Source: Aselliscus stoliczkanus (lineage: Eukaryota; Chordata; Mammalia; Chiroptera; Hipposideridae). From it: a stretch of 64,000 nt of DNA. This document shows, in pieces, positions 35,396 to 46,594 of this stretch; positions within the stretch are counted from its first letter, which is position 1, and each line of letters begins with the position of its first letter. Position numbers and translations under genes: made by a program. Location of the stretch: the NCBI GenBank assembly GCA_033961575.1, contig CM066731.1, positions 133,231,001 through 133,295,000 of the forward strand, written 5' to 3'. The notes under the pieces were generated by a model, which was not told where the DNA came from, did not search any database, and saw nothing but the letters and a program-made list of their open reading frames with translations.

Positions 35396-36412
35396 TAAAA
35401 TATACACTTTACTGGTTAGATGTGACTCACTCAAAATTAAAGAATATCAATTCCATAACCAATAGGAATTTTATAGTTAAATAATGAAGAGACTTTTTTT
35501 ATTGAATAGAAAGTATCTTTTACACACACACACACACTAAACATACTATCATTTCAAGGAGCCTCAGGTTTAGTAACCCTAGAGTGAAATTCATCTAGGT
35601 AAAATATATCCTTAAATTCACTAGAAATAGAAGTTTAAAGTTTATTTTTGGTGATCTACTTGGTAAACATAAAATGGGCCATTAATTTTGTCGGAGATTT
35701 TTTTTTGGAGGAAAAATACAAATAACTAAGAGTTTCCAGCTCTAACAATCATGGCAAATATTTCAACAGGAAACAAACAGCCTTTCTGTAAAAGTGGAAT
35801 AAAATAATAATATTACTTTTTTTATCCCTAGAGCAATAAAATTACCAAGATGCTCTTGCCCTAACCTAGTTCTGATAATTAGTTCATTGTCCAAAAGCAA
35901 CATTTCACTTTGTAACTGTCATGATTACTGAGGTTTTTGTTATTCAAATGCAAAATATAATTTTTAAAATATAAGAGCTTTGGCAGTTGATTCATAAATT
36001 TGCATTGTTTCATGCCAATTCCATTTTATTATGTGAAAATTGTAACTCTTACCTGCATGTCTCTTGAGATTTTAGAGTAAACTTGCTATATCATACTGCA
36101 GTCCATTTTTTGAAAATATTACTCCCTTTTAGTTTATAGTCCATTGCAGTTCAGAAAGAAATAAAATAAAACTAGGGTTACAAGCAGAACACAGTGAAAA
36201 AATTAACTTTTATATTTGTTTTTCTTTATAGCCTGGGTTATTCTCTAACACATTGGATTCAAATAGCCAAAGTTCTTATTAAATAGTAATGTTTAGGAAT
36301 ATTTTGAGAACAGTTTAATGAGTAATCAAAGCATTTTGGATGTGTAATTGTCATTCATATTAAGTTTATATATGCAGTTTGTTTATAAATTCTAGAGAAA
36401 TGTAAACACACC

Positions 36413-36463
<51 letters not shown>

Positions 36464-36885
36464 GCCCAAAAAATATATATATGTTTTAAGAAAGGAAAAA
36501 ATTGTATTACAATTATGTTGATGCGAACCACTTTGAGCACCTCTTGTAACCGCAGAAGTCAAATGTGACTTGTATTCATCTTTTATTATCAGTATATGTT
36601 TAGTATTACAATTCTAATACAGTGTTTTCCTTTCTTAAAATGTGTATATATATATTTTTGGCACTATATATACATATATATAATTATTATATCTATATAC
36701 AGTTTATAATATACTTATGTATATATAATAAAAGCATTATTTTATATATATATACAGTTTATTTTATATATATATATAATATATTTTTTATAAAAAATAT
36801 TTTATGGTGTCCTTATAAACATACATTAAGAATAATATGATTCCTAAAAGTAAAGGAAAGATACATATAATTTGTTGATAATGTC
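35396..36885. other. Unassigned DNA with AC and AT tracts
   Basis: Short AC tract at 35521-35537, (AC)n at 36414-36459, and an AT-rich low-complexity stretch at about 36640-36800 with TATA repeats. No gene seen. The 72-codon Ile/Tyr-rich frame at 36622-36840 is an AT artefact. Confidence 0.45.
36414..36459. repeat. (AC)n microsatellite
   Basis: About 22 AC units. Confidence 0.96.
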
Positions 36886-37283
36886 TGTATTAGTCTGCTA
36901 AGGATGTCATAACAAAATACCACAGACTGGGTAGCTTGAACAATAGACATTTATTTATTTTCTTATATTTGTAGAGGCTAGTAGTAGTCCAAGTTCAAGA
37001 TCAAGGTTGGTTTCTGTTGAAGCCTCTCTTCCTGGCTTGTAGATGGCCATGTTCTCACGGTGTTGTCACGTGGCCTCTTTTCTGTGCAGAGAGAGAGAGA
37101 GAGATCTGTGGTATTTCTTCCTCTTCTTATAAGGTTACTAGCCCTATTGAATTAGTGCCCCACCCTTATGACTTAATTTAACCTTAATTACTTATATAAG
37201 GGCCCTATCTCTATATATAGTCCCATTAGGGGTTAGGGCTGCAAAATATCAATTGGGGGGGGAGCACAATTCACTCCCTAACA
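36886..37283 (-). mobile_element. MLT1-type solo LTR
   Basis: Antisense MLT1 text: 'TGTATTAGTCTGCTAAGGAT', 'ACCACAGACTGGGTAGCTTG', 'CTTCCTCTTCTTATAAGG', 'CACAATTCACTCCCTAACA'. Flanked by ATGTC (36881-36885) and ATGGC (37284-37288), a 5-bp duplication with one mismatch, as expected for an ERVL-type LTR. No internal coding region is attached. Confidence 0.9.
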
Positions 37284-38590
37284 ATGGCATACATTTTTAT
37301 TTGTACGTTTACTCAATTAATTTATTAAGGATCTACTATGAGGCAGGCACTCTGTTCAGTGCAATAAATAGCACTAGCATACTTCCTCTACATGGAACTT
37401 TCAAAATATCCAAGAAGACTGATACTGAATGTGATGAGTATTAAAGAGAACAAATAATATAAAATGAAAATGTATATACAGATATTTAACTTAAAGTAAG
37501 TTAATACTGGTGATAATCACTGCTTTCATAAAGCATCAATCTAGAGGTGATAGAAAGGCTTCCTATACATAAATGTGATATATTTCATAATTTTTCAATC
37601 TGCATATTATATGTATATGCATTTGTCTTTGGTTATAATGGTCACAGTAATTGGTGGGACATGCAAATAGGCTTCAGCTCTTTAGTCTATATGAGAATTA
37701 ACATTTGGTTAAATGTACAAGGCACTTTAAATCACATTATACTATTTGAGTTGCACAGAATATTATGAGGTGGCAGATGTAGGTGGTTTTCAAAAGAGGC
37801 AGCTCCATTTGAATAAAACTGGCTTAGGATAATTAAGTGACTTGCTAAAGATAAGTGGTAACATAATGATTTAATTCTTGATTGATTAAAAATTTAGTTA
37901 TATATTTGTTATATTATTCTGATTCTCTTAGTTTAATTTATTCTTTTCAGGGAACTGAGAGAAAAATTGTTAATTTTGATGCTTTATAAATATTTTATCT
38001 CATACTTTCTATAACATTTTTGCACAATTTCTCATTTTGATTGAATTTCTTAGAGAAAATATATAAATAAATAAACATATAAATAAGTAAATTTAAACTT
38101 AGCACTAATACTAACTTCTTAATAGGGAAATATTTTCACCATGAACCCATTTGGTATTTGAAGGAAAATGGATCATCTAATTCCATTCTCGTTTGGTTTC
38201 TAAAACATATCCAAAATTACTTACAAACAAAGCATTACTGTTTTGTTTCGGAAGGAAACTTACCACTAGTGCAGAATTCAAACAATTAAAATATTTAAAT
38301 AAATTATAACAACTACTGTGGTAAACAAAGTATATGGGACCAAATTGATATATAACAGAATTAACTCATATGTTCTTTCAGTGGGTTTACGAGTTTCATA
38401 TATTAGAAAATTTACCAGCAATGATTAAAATTTACCTAGGTGAAAAGAAAGTTAAAGGCGGAATGATGGTTTTAAAGATCTAAGGGTAGGGGGAAACATA
38501 ATATTAAAGCAACTGCGGTAAGTGCCATATGGCTTACATATAAAAAAATAAGGTGAGAATGATCAGAGGTGGCACAAGGAAGATGACTGT
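37284..38590. other. Unassigned DNA with an ancient repeat at left
   Basis: 37300-37430 ('TTAAGGATCTACTATGAGGC', 'AGGCACTCTGTTCAGTGC') resembles an ancient mammalian repeat. 37730-37860 is weakly MIR-like in antisense. The remainder is unassigned. Confidence 0.4.
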
Positions 38591-38594
38591 AACA

Positions 38595-38690
38595 CTTCTT
38601 GAGCACTGTGTGCCTGAGCTTTCTTTTCTAAGTCTTTTACATGGATTATCTCAGGAATTCCTCAGAACAACCCTAGAGATTGTTTAATAA
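38595..38690 (-). repeat. MIR 3' fragment
   Basis: 'TTGAGCACTGTGTGCCTGAG', 'AAGTCTTTTACATGGATTAT' and 'CAGAACAACCCTAGAG' are the antisense of the MIR 3' end. Confidence 0.75.
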
Positions 38691-38724
38691 ATGTAATGTG
38701 TGCTCAACAACATATTATAGTTGG

Positions 38725-38930
38725 TAAGACCATGACACTGGAACCAAGCTGTCTATCAATTATTAGCTGTGCAGCTTTGGGGAACTTATTTAACCTCTTT
38801 GTGCCTTATTTTCTTCATCTATCAAATGAAAATAATGATAGCACATCTATTTGATAGTTGTATTGTGAGGGTTACATCAACCAACAGATGGAAAACATTT
38901 AGCTATTACCTGACATATAGAAAGAACAGA
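38725..38930 (+). repeat. MIR SINE
   Basis: A clear sense MIR: 'GCTGTGCAGCTTTGGGGAAC', 'TTATTTAACCTCTTTGTGCC', 'TTCATCTATCAAATGAAAAT', 'GTGAGGGTTACATCAA'. Confidence 0.85.
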
Positions 38931-39804
38931 GTTCAGTTATTAATGGTATTATTTTCCACACTTTATATTTTCAGAAATTTTGAGAGTGTTGCTTTTGAAA
39001 TGTAAGTCAAAACACAGCAATACTCTCCTCAGAAACTTGGGTTGGGTTCCTAGCCACAAAGAGTAAGAATCAAATTCAGAGCCCTGAAAACCTACCTCGA
39101 CTTTACCACTATTCATCCCTCCATCCACAACTTCACTGGCCACATAGATGTTCTTCAAACATTCCACTTCAGAACACTTATCCTCACTATTCTCTCTAAC
39201 CAAAAAATGTTTCCTAGAGATACACTCATAACTTGTAACTTTTTGTTTTCAAATTTTATATGACAGAGATTTTTAATGACCACCTTATATAAAACAACAA
39301 GGCCTCTCCAAATGGGAATTCAACTAGATACACATGCAACTTTATGATATATACATATGATTTTCAATTTAAAGCCCTACATATTAAAGAGGCATTTCCT
39401 TTCCAACCTAAGCAACTAGCAAACAGGACAATATATATGAAATAACTGTTCTCAGAAAATGGACAACAGAGCACAAGACTGTAACCCCTAAAAGAATGGA
39501 TATAGTGAGATGTGGACTAACATTACCATTGTTCTCTTCCAGAAGCAATTTCCAAGCTGAGGGGATAGAGAGAAATAATGTAATCAGAATTTAGAAGATT
39601 TTCTAAGTTCAGGGCACAGGGGTCAGAGTTGGAGCCCTAACATGTCTGGAAAATGAGAGAAAGGATAACGAAGCCGAGGGACTTACACAGAGAAAACAAT
39701 CCTATAGATTTGCACAAGGGTCCCCATCAGCTTTTGCAGCACATGCCTAGGATGAAACTCTACTCATTTGGGCAAAAACAGACTACAGATTTATGAGCTT
39801 AAAT
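38931..39804. other. Unassigned DNA
   Basis: No element recognised. An 84-codon minus frame at 38949-39203 has no known motif. Confidence 0.4.
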
Positions 39805-39817
39805 ATTCCCAGAACTT

Positions 39818-39922
39818 GGGCTGGCCGCGTGGCGCAGTGGTTAAACGCTGGCTTGGGAAGCCAGAGGCCCCAGTTCAGGTCCCACGTATGAGGGCCAGTG
39901 ATACTGCCCTCAAAAAAAAAAA
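39818..39922 (+). mobile_element. Short bat SINE (105 bp)
   Basis: GGGCTGGCCGCGTGGCGCAG head, 'AGTTCAGGTCCC' B box, 'CACTGCC'-type end and A-run. The perfect 13-bp duplication ATTCCCAGAACTT at 39805-39817 and 39923-39935 makes this a clean reference copy of the short form. Confidence 0.96.
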
Positions 39923-39935
39923 ATTCCCAGAACTT

Positions 39936-40202
39936 ATTTGGGATAGGAGATGTTTGAGTTCCAACCAGCCAGTGATGATGGGGGACAATCAGTAACATCC
40001 CAGAAGGAACATTCCTTAGTAATAGGACTAAACTCTCCATGAAGTGGAGAGTACATTAGCCCACTTTAACAAAGTTTTAGCAAGCCTGTAAAGGATCATA
40101 CTAATCCATATATAACTTAACTGCCTATCATAACAGAAAACAGCACTCATTAAATGAAGACAACAGAATCCAAACAACCAACAACATAACATCCATAATA
40201 CC
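39936..40202. other. Unassigned DNA
   Basis: Short spacer between a SINE and an LTR with nothing recognisable. Confidence 0.4.
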
Positions 40203-40590
40203 TGTATTGGTCTCCTCAGGCTGCCATAACAAAATATCACAGACTGAGTGGTTTAAACAAGAAACATTTATTTTCTTGCAGATCGTGAGGCTCGAAGTCA
40301 ATGGTCAAGTTGCCAGCAAATTTGGTTTCTGATAATGTCTTTATCCTGGTTTATAGACGGAAGTTTTCTTGCTGTGTCTTCACATGGCTTTTTCTCCGTG
40401 AGCAAGCAAAAAGCAAGAGAATTCTCTGCTATTTCTTCTTATGACACCATCGTTTTGGATTATGGCCCTGCCCTTATGAACTCATTGAACCTTAATTACC
40501 TCCCTAGAGGCCTTATTTCCGAACACCATCACATTGGGGATTAGGACTTCAACATAACGAATTTCGAGAGGACACAATTCAGTTTATAAA
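40203..40590 (-). mobile_element. MLT1-type solo LTR
   Basis: 'TGTATTGGTCTCCTCAGGCT', 'CACAGACTGAGTGGTTTAAA', 'GGACTTCAACATAACGAATT', 'GGACACAATTCAG' are the antisense of an MLT1 LTR. Right end approximate and flanking duplication not clear. The 69-codon frame 40335-40544 lies inside the LTR and is not a gene. Confidence 0.88.
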
Positions 40591-41094
40591 AATATCTAAC
40601 ATCTAAGCAACCATGGTAAGAGGTCAACGTCTGACCAACAGCCAGTGAGAATTCAGGTTCTCAGTCCAAAAATTTGTGAGGGACTGAATCCTGCCAACAG
40701 CCACATGAATGAGCTTAGAGTGAATCTTTTCACTGTCAAGCCTTGAAGTGACAACATCTCTAGATAACACCTTGACCAGGTGAGATATCAAAGCAGTGTA
40801 TCAGGTAGCTGTGCCCAGTTCCTGATCTACAGAAACTGCAAGAAAATAAATGTGTTGCTTTAAGAAATTACATTTTGGGAATTACAAGAATGAATTACAA
40901 GAAATTAAAAGAGAAACACCTTTCTCTAATGCTTCCTTTTGGTCATTCCATTCAATGGTAACTATTCTCATGATCTCTTACTGTATAAGCAAGTTTCACT
41001 TCTTTTTATATTTCATAAATATTGATTATACATTGTGTATATTTATTTTGCATGTGGCTTATTAGATTCAAATTGTGTTGAGAAAATATGTCCT
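40591..41094. other. Unassigned DNA
   Basis: No identifiable element in about 500 bp. Confidence 0.4.
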
Positions 41095-41350
41095 AATGAT
41101 TCATAAAAGTCATTCATTTTCATTAGTGTGCAATAATCTACTGTGTGCACAGAACATAAAATATTTATTGATTTTACTTTTAATGGGACTTTGAGTAGTT
41201 AAGGTTTTTTGTACCTTGACAATGGTGCTGCTATGAACATTTTAGTACATGCCATTTTATGAACAGTTGTTACATATTTCTTGTGGGTATATTCTTAGGA
41301 AAGCAATTTCTTGGATATAGAATATGCATTTACCTTCAATATGCATAGTC
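41095..41350 (-). mobile_element. Old L1 ORF2 C-terminal fragment
   Basis: 'GACAATGGTGCTGCTATGAA', 'TTCTTGTGGGTATATTCTTA' and 'GCAATTTCTTGGATAT' are antisense L1. Decayed. Confidence 0.65.
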
Positions 41351-41514
41351 AAAGTGTTTTTTAAAATTTACAGATAGAAATAATAATTGTGTTATAGTCT
41401 AAGAAGCTAATTTTATAGAAGAAAAAACTGAGACCTGTTGAATGTAAATATTCAAGCTTTATTTAAGTATTTCAGTAAACTGTATGCTGGTGTTTTGTTT
41501 TGTTTTGTTTGTTT

Positions 41515-42110
41515 TGTTTTAAATATGCATGTGATACCATATGACCCAGCAAGTGTAGTTCTGGGTGTTTATTCCAGGAAAATGGTCACATATGTTCACA
41601 CAAAAATCTGTACATCAATGTTCAAAGTAGTTATTCAAAATATTTCAAGCTGGATGCACAGAAATTCTTCAAAGGAGAACAGTTTAACTCTGTGTGGCAT
41701 ATCCATACCATAGGCTCCTGCTTAAAAGGAACAAACTATTGATACAACTTGAATGAATCCTAGAGAATTATACTGAGTGAAAGAGAAGCCAACCCTATAA
41801 AGTTAAATACTCTCTGATTCCATTTGTGTAACATTCTTAAAACCACAAAATTATTGAAATAAAGAAAAAAAATAGTGCTTAAGGAATGGGTCAGGTAGGA
41901 AGAAAAGTGTCTATTATTATTAAACGGCAACAGAAAAGACCCAGGTGTCCTATGTCTTATCTCTGTCAATGCCACCATCCTCTTAGTGATACCGTGCATG
42001 TTACAAGATATTATCTTTAGAGGCAACTGGGTAAAAAATCCACAGGGTCTCTCTGCACTGCTTTTTTCAACTGCATGTGAAAGTACAATTACATCAAAAC
42101 AAAAATTTAA
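41515..42110 (+). mobile_element. Old L1 3' end
   Basis: 'TGATACCATATGACCCAGCA', 'GTACATCAATGTTCAAAGTA', 'AATTATACTGAGTGAAAGAG' and 'TGCATGTGAAAGTACAATTA' are the sense end of ORF2 and 3' UTR. A (GTTTT)n run precedes it. Noncoding. Confidence 0.75.
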
Positions 42111-42689
42111 TTTAAAAAATTCATATGGGTTCCAGTACTTAGCATGTTGATTAGTAGAAAGTAGGGTTCAGATTTGATAAATGAATGGGCAATCAGAGTC
42201 ATGTTGCAAACCACATAACCACAATTGTCTGGAAAGAAAATTACATGATTTTCTCTTTTCAAATTATGTTTAAGAGGATTCTTCAAATAATTTTAGGTTT
42301 AAGAAAAGAACTTGAAGAATACAGAAGCAGAGCTATATTATAAGCAACAGAGATTAGAAATCCTCCAAGAAAAGGAAAATCATCTATATGAGAAAACACA
42401 ATAAAATTTATTTTATTTCAGGGACCACCCCTTCCAAATGAATCACTTTCACTAATTTCAATTCTATTATCCCTCTTCACACTCCCCCAACCCGCACCAC
42501 TGGGAAAAAGATATATCTATTGTAGAGTCTCAGTGATAACAAAATAACTGAAAATAAATTCTGAAAGCTTGTGGACTTTGGATTTCAGACCACTTTAAAT
42601 TTTGTTTAAAAACATTGAAAACATTTTTACAGTTATTTGGGCATTTATTTTATATTTACTCTTTATTATAATATCAGCATTTTTTATTT
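42111..42689. other. Unassigned DNA
   Basis: Nothing recognised. Confidence 0.4.
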
Positions 42690-43110
42690 ATTTCTCTTTG
42701 TTTTATTGAGAAGTTCTTAACCATTTTATGGGAAGGGGCTATGGATTTCTCTGAAGGCCTTGCAAAGCATATGCCCCTTTTCTTAGAAGGATGTTTGTTT
42801 GTTTTTTAATGTATCAAATAAAATTTATAGAATTACACAGAAATCAATTTTATTGGAAGGTATTTAACTAAATATTATTAAAACAAAATTATGACATACC
42901 ACATTTGTGTGCTTCTTTATTAAAGCTTTTATTTATAAATCAATTCCACAAACTACCATGACTTTATTTAATGAGGGTAAATAATATTTGTAATATTTAT
43001 AACAATTCTGGTGTGATGTAAAAAATTATTTGTAACTTCTATCAGTGAACAGGTAGTTCCAACGCTACTGTTATTTGTTGTCTATATACATGATTTTTAA
43101 AAAGACTCAA
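42690..43110. repeat. Ancient eutherian interspersed repeat, family not named
   Basis: 'GTTCTTAACCATTTTATGGG', 'GGGCTATGGATTTCTCTGAA', 'AAAATTATGACATACCACAT', 'TTGTGTGCTTCTTTATTAAA' and 'GTTATTTGTTGTCTATATAC' form a phrase order that I recognise as one repeated mammalian family, probably a hAT-type DNA transposon. I cannot recall its name. Confidence 0.5.
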
Positions 43111-43128
43111 TTTAAGATTGAGTAAGTG

Positions 43129-43608
43129 GGGGTCGGCCGAGTGATTCATTGTTTAAGAGTTGGCTTTGGAGCGCAAGCTCTGAGCAGCAGGGACACCTGT
43201 TCGGATCCCACAAGGGCCAGTGACGCTGTGCCCTCCACAGCTAAGATGGTGAACAATAGCTCAGCCTAGAGCTGGGCTGCCGTGAGTCGCCAGAGACCAC
43301 ATGTAACCGTGTAGGCTGCAGTGGGTCTGCCATGGGCTGCCGTAAGCTATCATCAGTGGCTGTCAGCCGTGTGAGCAGCCAGCAGCCAGTGTGAGTTGCC
43401 GAGAGCCATGGTGAGCGGCAGTCCAATGGCCTGTGAGTGACTGCCTCACCTGGGAAGAGCGCAGTGATAAAACCAACATGGGCCAATGAAGCAACATCCT
43501 CCACAACTAGACTGAAGAACAAAAGGACAGCAACTTGTCTGTTCCCCTTCCCTGATTCCCCAGCATTGTTCCCTTCCCCAAATTCCCCAATAAAAATCTT
43601 TAAAAAAA
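43129..43608 (+). mobile_element. Long bat SINE (about 480 bp)
   Basis: Long form: head 'GGTCGGCCGAGTGATTCATT', B box 'TGTTCGGATCCC', 'ACAGCTAAGATGGTGAACAA', GC-rich middle with 'GTGAGCAGCCAGCAGCCAG'-like words, 'CCAACATGGGCCAATGAAGC', then 'AACTAGACTGAAGAACAAAA' and CCCCAA tail. Duplication AAGATTGAGTAAGTG (43114-43128) and AAGATTGAGTTAGTG (43609-43623). Confidence 0.95.
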
Positions 43609-43623
43609 AAGATTGAGTTAGTG

Positions 43624-44284
43624 ATTGAGGTAGTATTTTCTTTTTTTCAATCTAAGTTGTTAGAACTTCTGAATTTTCTCTATGGATCCCATGGGAATCT
43701 GTAGTTTCCAGGTAAAAACATCTATAAGATGTTTTGAGAATTCATATTATTCTTTACTCCAATGTTTCTATTACAATTAATTTTGAATATGAAAAAAAAA
43801 TATATAAGAATTATAATTATTTTAGTGTTTGGTGTTTTAAAGGTGTTTTGGATAATATTTTCATGATTTGCTTCATTTTGGGGTCAGAGGCAGCACAATA
43901 CCCAATCTCATCTTAAGTTCAATAAATCTGAAATACCCATTATTGTGTGGTGAAGTTACTTACATTGTCAAACTATCAATAGTTCAATTGTGATATTTCT
44001 CAGCTAAAACAGAGAAAGCAGCATCTCTCTCTTGGACTTTGAGTTTCAAAAGCTTACTTCTTTAGAGTGCTGAGAGGAGCTGTAATAAAGATCTGGGAGA
44101 TTATATATTGGTGAAGAACAACTTCTTGCCACCTACCATCATGCCCCATCATACATACTTGCAATAGAAAAGGATCCATGGGATGGAGGAGATGGGGAAA
44201 TTCAAAAAGAACTAATTATTAAAATACTTGTGGGTCCCTTTTTACTCCTGCTGAGTCTCGGGGTGAGTGGCATAAATTCAAGAC
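43624..44284. other. Unassigned DNA
   Basis: A long A-run near 43790-43800; nothing else identified. Confidence 0.4.
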
Positions 44285-44471
44285 AGGTATACTAACATGA
44301 ATAAAGTCTGAGGATCTAATGCAAAATATGGTGACTATAGTTGATAACACTGTGTTGCATAATTGAAATTAGCTAAGATAGTAGAACTCAAACATTCTCA
44401 ACAAAGAGAGAGAAATATGTGAGGTGATAGATGTGTTAACTGGAGGGGAAAGAATCCTTTTACAATTTATA
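44285..44471 (+). mobile_element. L1 3' UTR, left half (split by LTR)
   Basis: 'AATATGGTGACTATAGTTGA', 'TATGTGAGGTGATAGATGTG' and 'TTTACAATTTATA' are the end of an older L1 3' UTR. The expected last bases continue only at 45029, after the inserted LTR-like block. Confidence 0.75.
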
Positions 44472-45028
44472 TGTAAGATCCAACGAGAGGAACAACCCAA
44501 GTCAGACAGGGTCACGTGGGTGCCAGTGGGTGTCCATGGGTGCCAGTGGGTGCCAATGGGTGCCAGTGAGTGCCATGGGAGAAATCAGGGAGAGGAGAAA
44601 AGGGGCATAAACCCCTTGCTTCAGGTTCTGGCAGCCTGCCTGTGAAATAACCTATTGATATGATAATACCTGTCCTCCCTACATTCTTATCAGTCAGCCT
44701 TGGCAGAGGAAGCTTCTGTCTCTTAAGAGGTACATGACAATAACCTCATGGGGCCACTAGTAATGGCAGCTTGCAGGCATGGGAAATTAGGCCTGTAGGT
44801 TAATTCTTGAGTGTGAGACTCACAGACCACAGAAGCTACATTGACCCTTGCTTATGTGTAAGATAATGAAAGGAACAGTCAGGCCCGATTCGGGGCTCCA
44901 GTCCACGAGGCTGAAGTCCCCTGGTCCTGAACTGTTTTCTCTCCTATTTTGTGTGTCTCTCTCTCTTTTCCTTAACCTTTCACCATCCCCTCTCCACTCC
45001 CACCTGTCATGCAGGAACGTGACAGTCA
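44472..45028 (+). mobile_element. Probable solo LTR inserted in an L1 tail
   Basis: The block starts TGTAAGATCC and ends ...GTGACAGTCA, TG...CA style. It has mixed GC composition unlike its AT-rich flanks and a U5-like 'CCCGATTCGGGGCTCCAGTC' with CT-rich sequence after it. It precisely interrupts an L1 3' UTR that otherwise joins across it. Flanking TTTATA (44466-44471) and ATTATA (45029-45034) could be the target duplication (5 of 6). No gag, pol or env frame is present. The exact right boundary is uncertain by a base or more. Confidence 0.5.
44516..44579. repeat. 10-bp minisatellite inside the LTR-like block
   Basis: About six units of GTGGGTGCCA with small variations (GTGGGTGTCC, ATGGGTGCCA, GTGAGTGCCA). 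Confidence 0.9.
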
Positions 45029-45060
45029 ATTATACCTTAATAAAGATGAAATTTTAAACA
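45029..45060 (+). mobile_element. L1 3' UTR, right half with tail
   Basis: 'ATTATACCTTAATAAAGATG' plus a short A-rich end is the terminal part of the L1 whose left half ends at 44471. Confidence 0.7.
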
Positions 45061-45759
45061 AATATACATAATTATGAGCTCTCAGAACAAAAACTCTTTC
45101 CCCATTTCACTAGTGAACTTCAGTCAAGACCAAGACCCTAAAAGAAAATTGGCCACATCATGTGTATAAGCAAAGGTGATTCCAAAATCTTTTCTGTGGT
45201 CCACAATAGTGTGAGAACCAAAAGGGTTACAGTTTCCCAGAATGAAAAAAAAATAAATAAAAAAATAACAGAACCATTTGAGGAAATTTTGCCAATAGCA
45301 ATAAAGATGACTAAGCAACAATTTGTGGATCTCATCGATAAAATGATGGAAATCTCTGCAGCTGTCTTTATGGTCACATGAAACAGAACAAATAGCAATT
45401 CACTGCTCCTGTCATGTACATCTTGTTACTACTAGACAGGTCCCACAGATCTCAATTTAATTAAGCTTATAGCATTTTGGCCAAGTAAGCTTCAGAATAA
45501 ATTGAGTTGTAAAAAATAAAGAAAATTATACATCTTTGCTGAGCTTTTGGACTGAGATGTATGCCCACTCTGTAAGTAAAAGCTCATTGTTTCAGGCTCT
45601 GTCCTGCCAATTACTAACAGGAAATGAGTCACTGGATAAAAAGTTTAGTCTAAAGGGTAAGAATATTAACCTCTTCCCTGCCATCCAGGAAGCTGGACCT
45701 CTACAAATAATTTGAGGTAATATATGTGCAACCACTTTGTAAAGAAGAAAGTACAATGA
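45061..45759. other. Unassigned, with an unidentified coding-like segment
   Basis: On plus, codons are open from 45142 to a stop after 45378 (about 79 codons, ATG at 45160). The frame includes 'ISKGDSKIFSVVHNSVRTKR' and 'MTKQQFVDLIDKMM'. Composition is more protein-like than most chance frames here, but it holds an A-rich low-complexity stretch in its middle and both antisense frames are open too. I do not recognise it. It may be a decayed transposase, a processed pseudogene fragment or chance. Confidence 0.3.
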
Positions 45760-45770
45760 AACTTCAATTT

Positions 45771-46167
45771 AAAAAAAAAAAAAAAGATTTTATTGGGGAA
45801 TCCGGGAAGGAGAACAGACAAGCCACTGCTCTTTTGTTCTTCAGTCTAGTTGTGGAGGATGTCTCTTCACTGGCCCATGTTGGCATTATCATTGCGCTCT
45901 TTCCAGGTGAGGCCATTGGATGGCAGCTCACTGCGGCTCACGGCAGCTCACAAAAGCGCACGCCAGCTGCCCAGCCAACCCCACTGCAGCCCACACTGTC
46001 ACCAGCGACCCACAGGAGCCAAGCTCCAGTTTGAGCCATTGTTCACCATCTCAGCCGTACAGGGTGCAGCATCGCTGAGCCTCTATGTGGGATCCGAACC
46101 AGGGCCCTGCTGCTCAGAGCTGGCGTCCCAAGCCAACTCTTAACCAACGTACCACTCATCTGGCCCA
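45771..46167 (-). mobile_element. Long bat SINE (about 397 bp)
   Basis: Antisense long form: A-run, 'TTTATTGGGGAATCC', 'TCTTTTGTTCTTCAGTCTAG', 'TGGCCCATGTTGGCATTATC', GC-rich middle, 'GTGGGATCCGAACC' and 5' end 'CCACTCATCTGGCCC'. Duplication AACTTCAATTT (45760-45770) and AACTTCAATGT (46168-46178). Confidence 0.92.
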
Positions 46168-46178
46168 ACTTCAATGTT

Positions 46179-46594
46179 TTTTAAAGTCTATAAATTGTAT
46201 TTTTTCTTTCAATTATTTACAATGTATTGGAGGCTACTTGTAGTATAATGTGGAAATAAATTAAATGAATTCTGCCCTTAAGAAGTTTTCAGACTACATA
46301 AAGATATGACAGATATACTCGCAATAGAGTTTAATTGCAGAACAAGTTATTAAAGCACTAATTTCCAAGACAGTTTATTCTGAGAGATGACAAGTGAATT
46401 TCAATGGATAAGGTAGGATAGGCACTGGCAGTGCAGCTTAAGGAGAATTTGAATATATGGAGTAGAAAAGGAAGGGAGCTTGGGCAATTGGAACTACATT
46501 AGCAAAGTCATCAAAGTTGGAGATAAGCACAGTCTATTTTAGGGCAGTGAGGAACCTGGTGTGTCTAAGTGAAATAGGTGAAATAAAATCATTG
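46179..46594. other. Unassigned DNA
   Basis: Possible ancient-repeat scrap near 46225-46330; not firm. Confidence 0.35.

Noticed and set aside
40335..40544. 69-codon plus-strand frame as a gene
   Set aside because: Fully inside an MLT1 LTR read in antisense.
36886..40590. Two same-strand MLT1 LTRs as the ends of one provirus
   Set aside because: The left one has its own 5-bp flanking duplication, and no retroviral interior is recognisable between them (MIRs and a SINE lie there instead). Two solo insertions are simpler.
44516..44579. Regular 10-bp repeats as a CRISPR-like array
   Set aside because: Units are short, contiguous and without spacers. It is a minisatellite in a mammalian genome.
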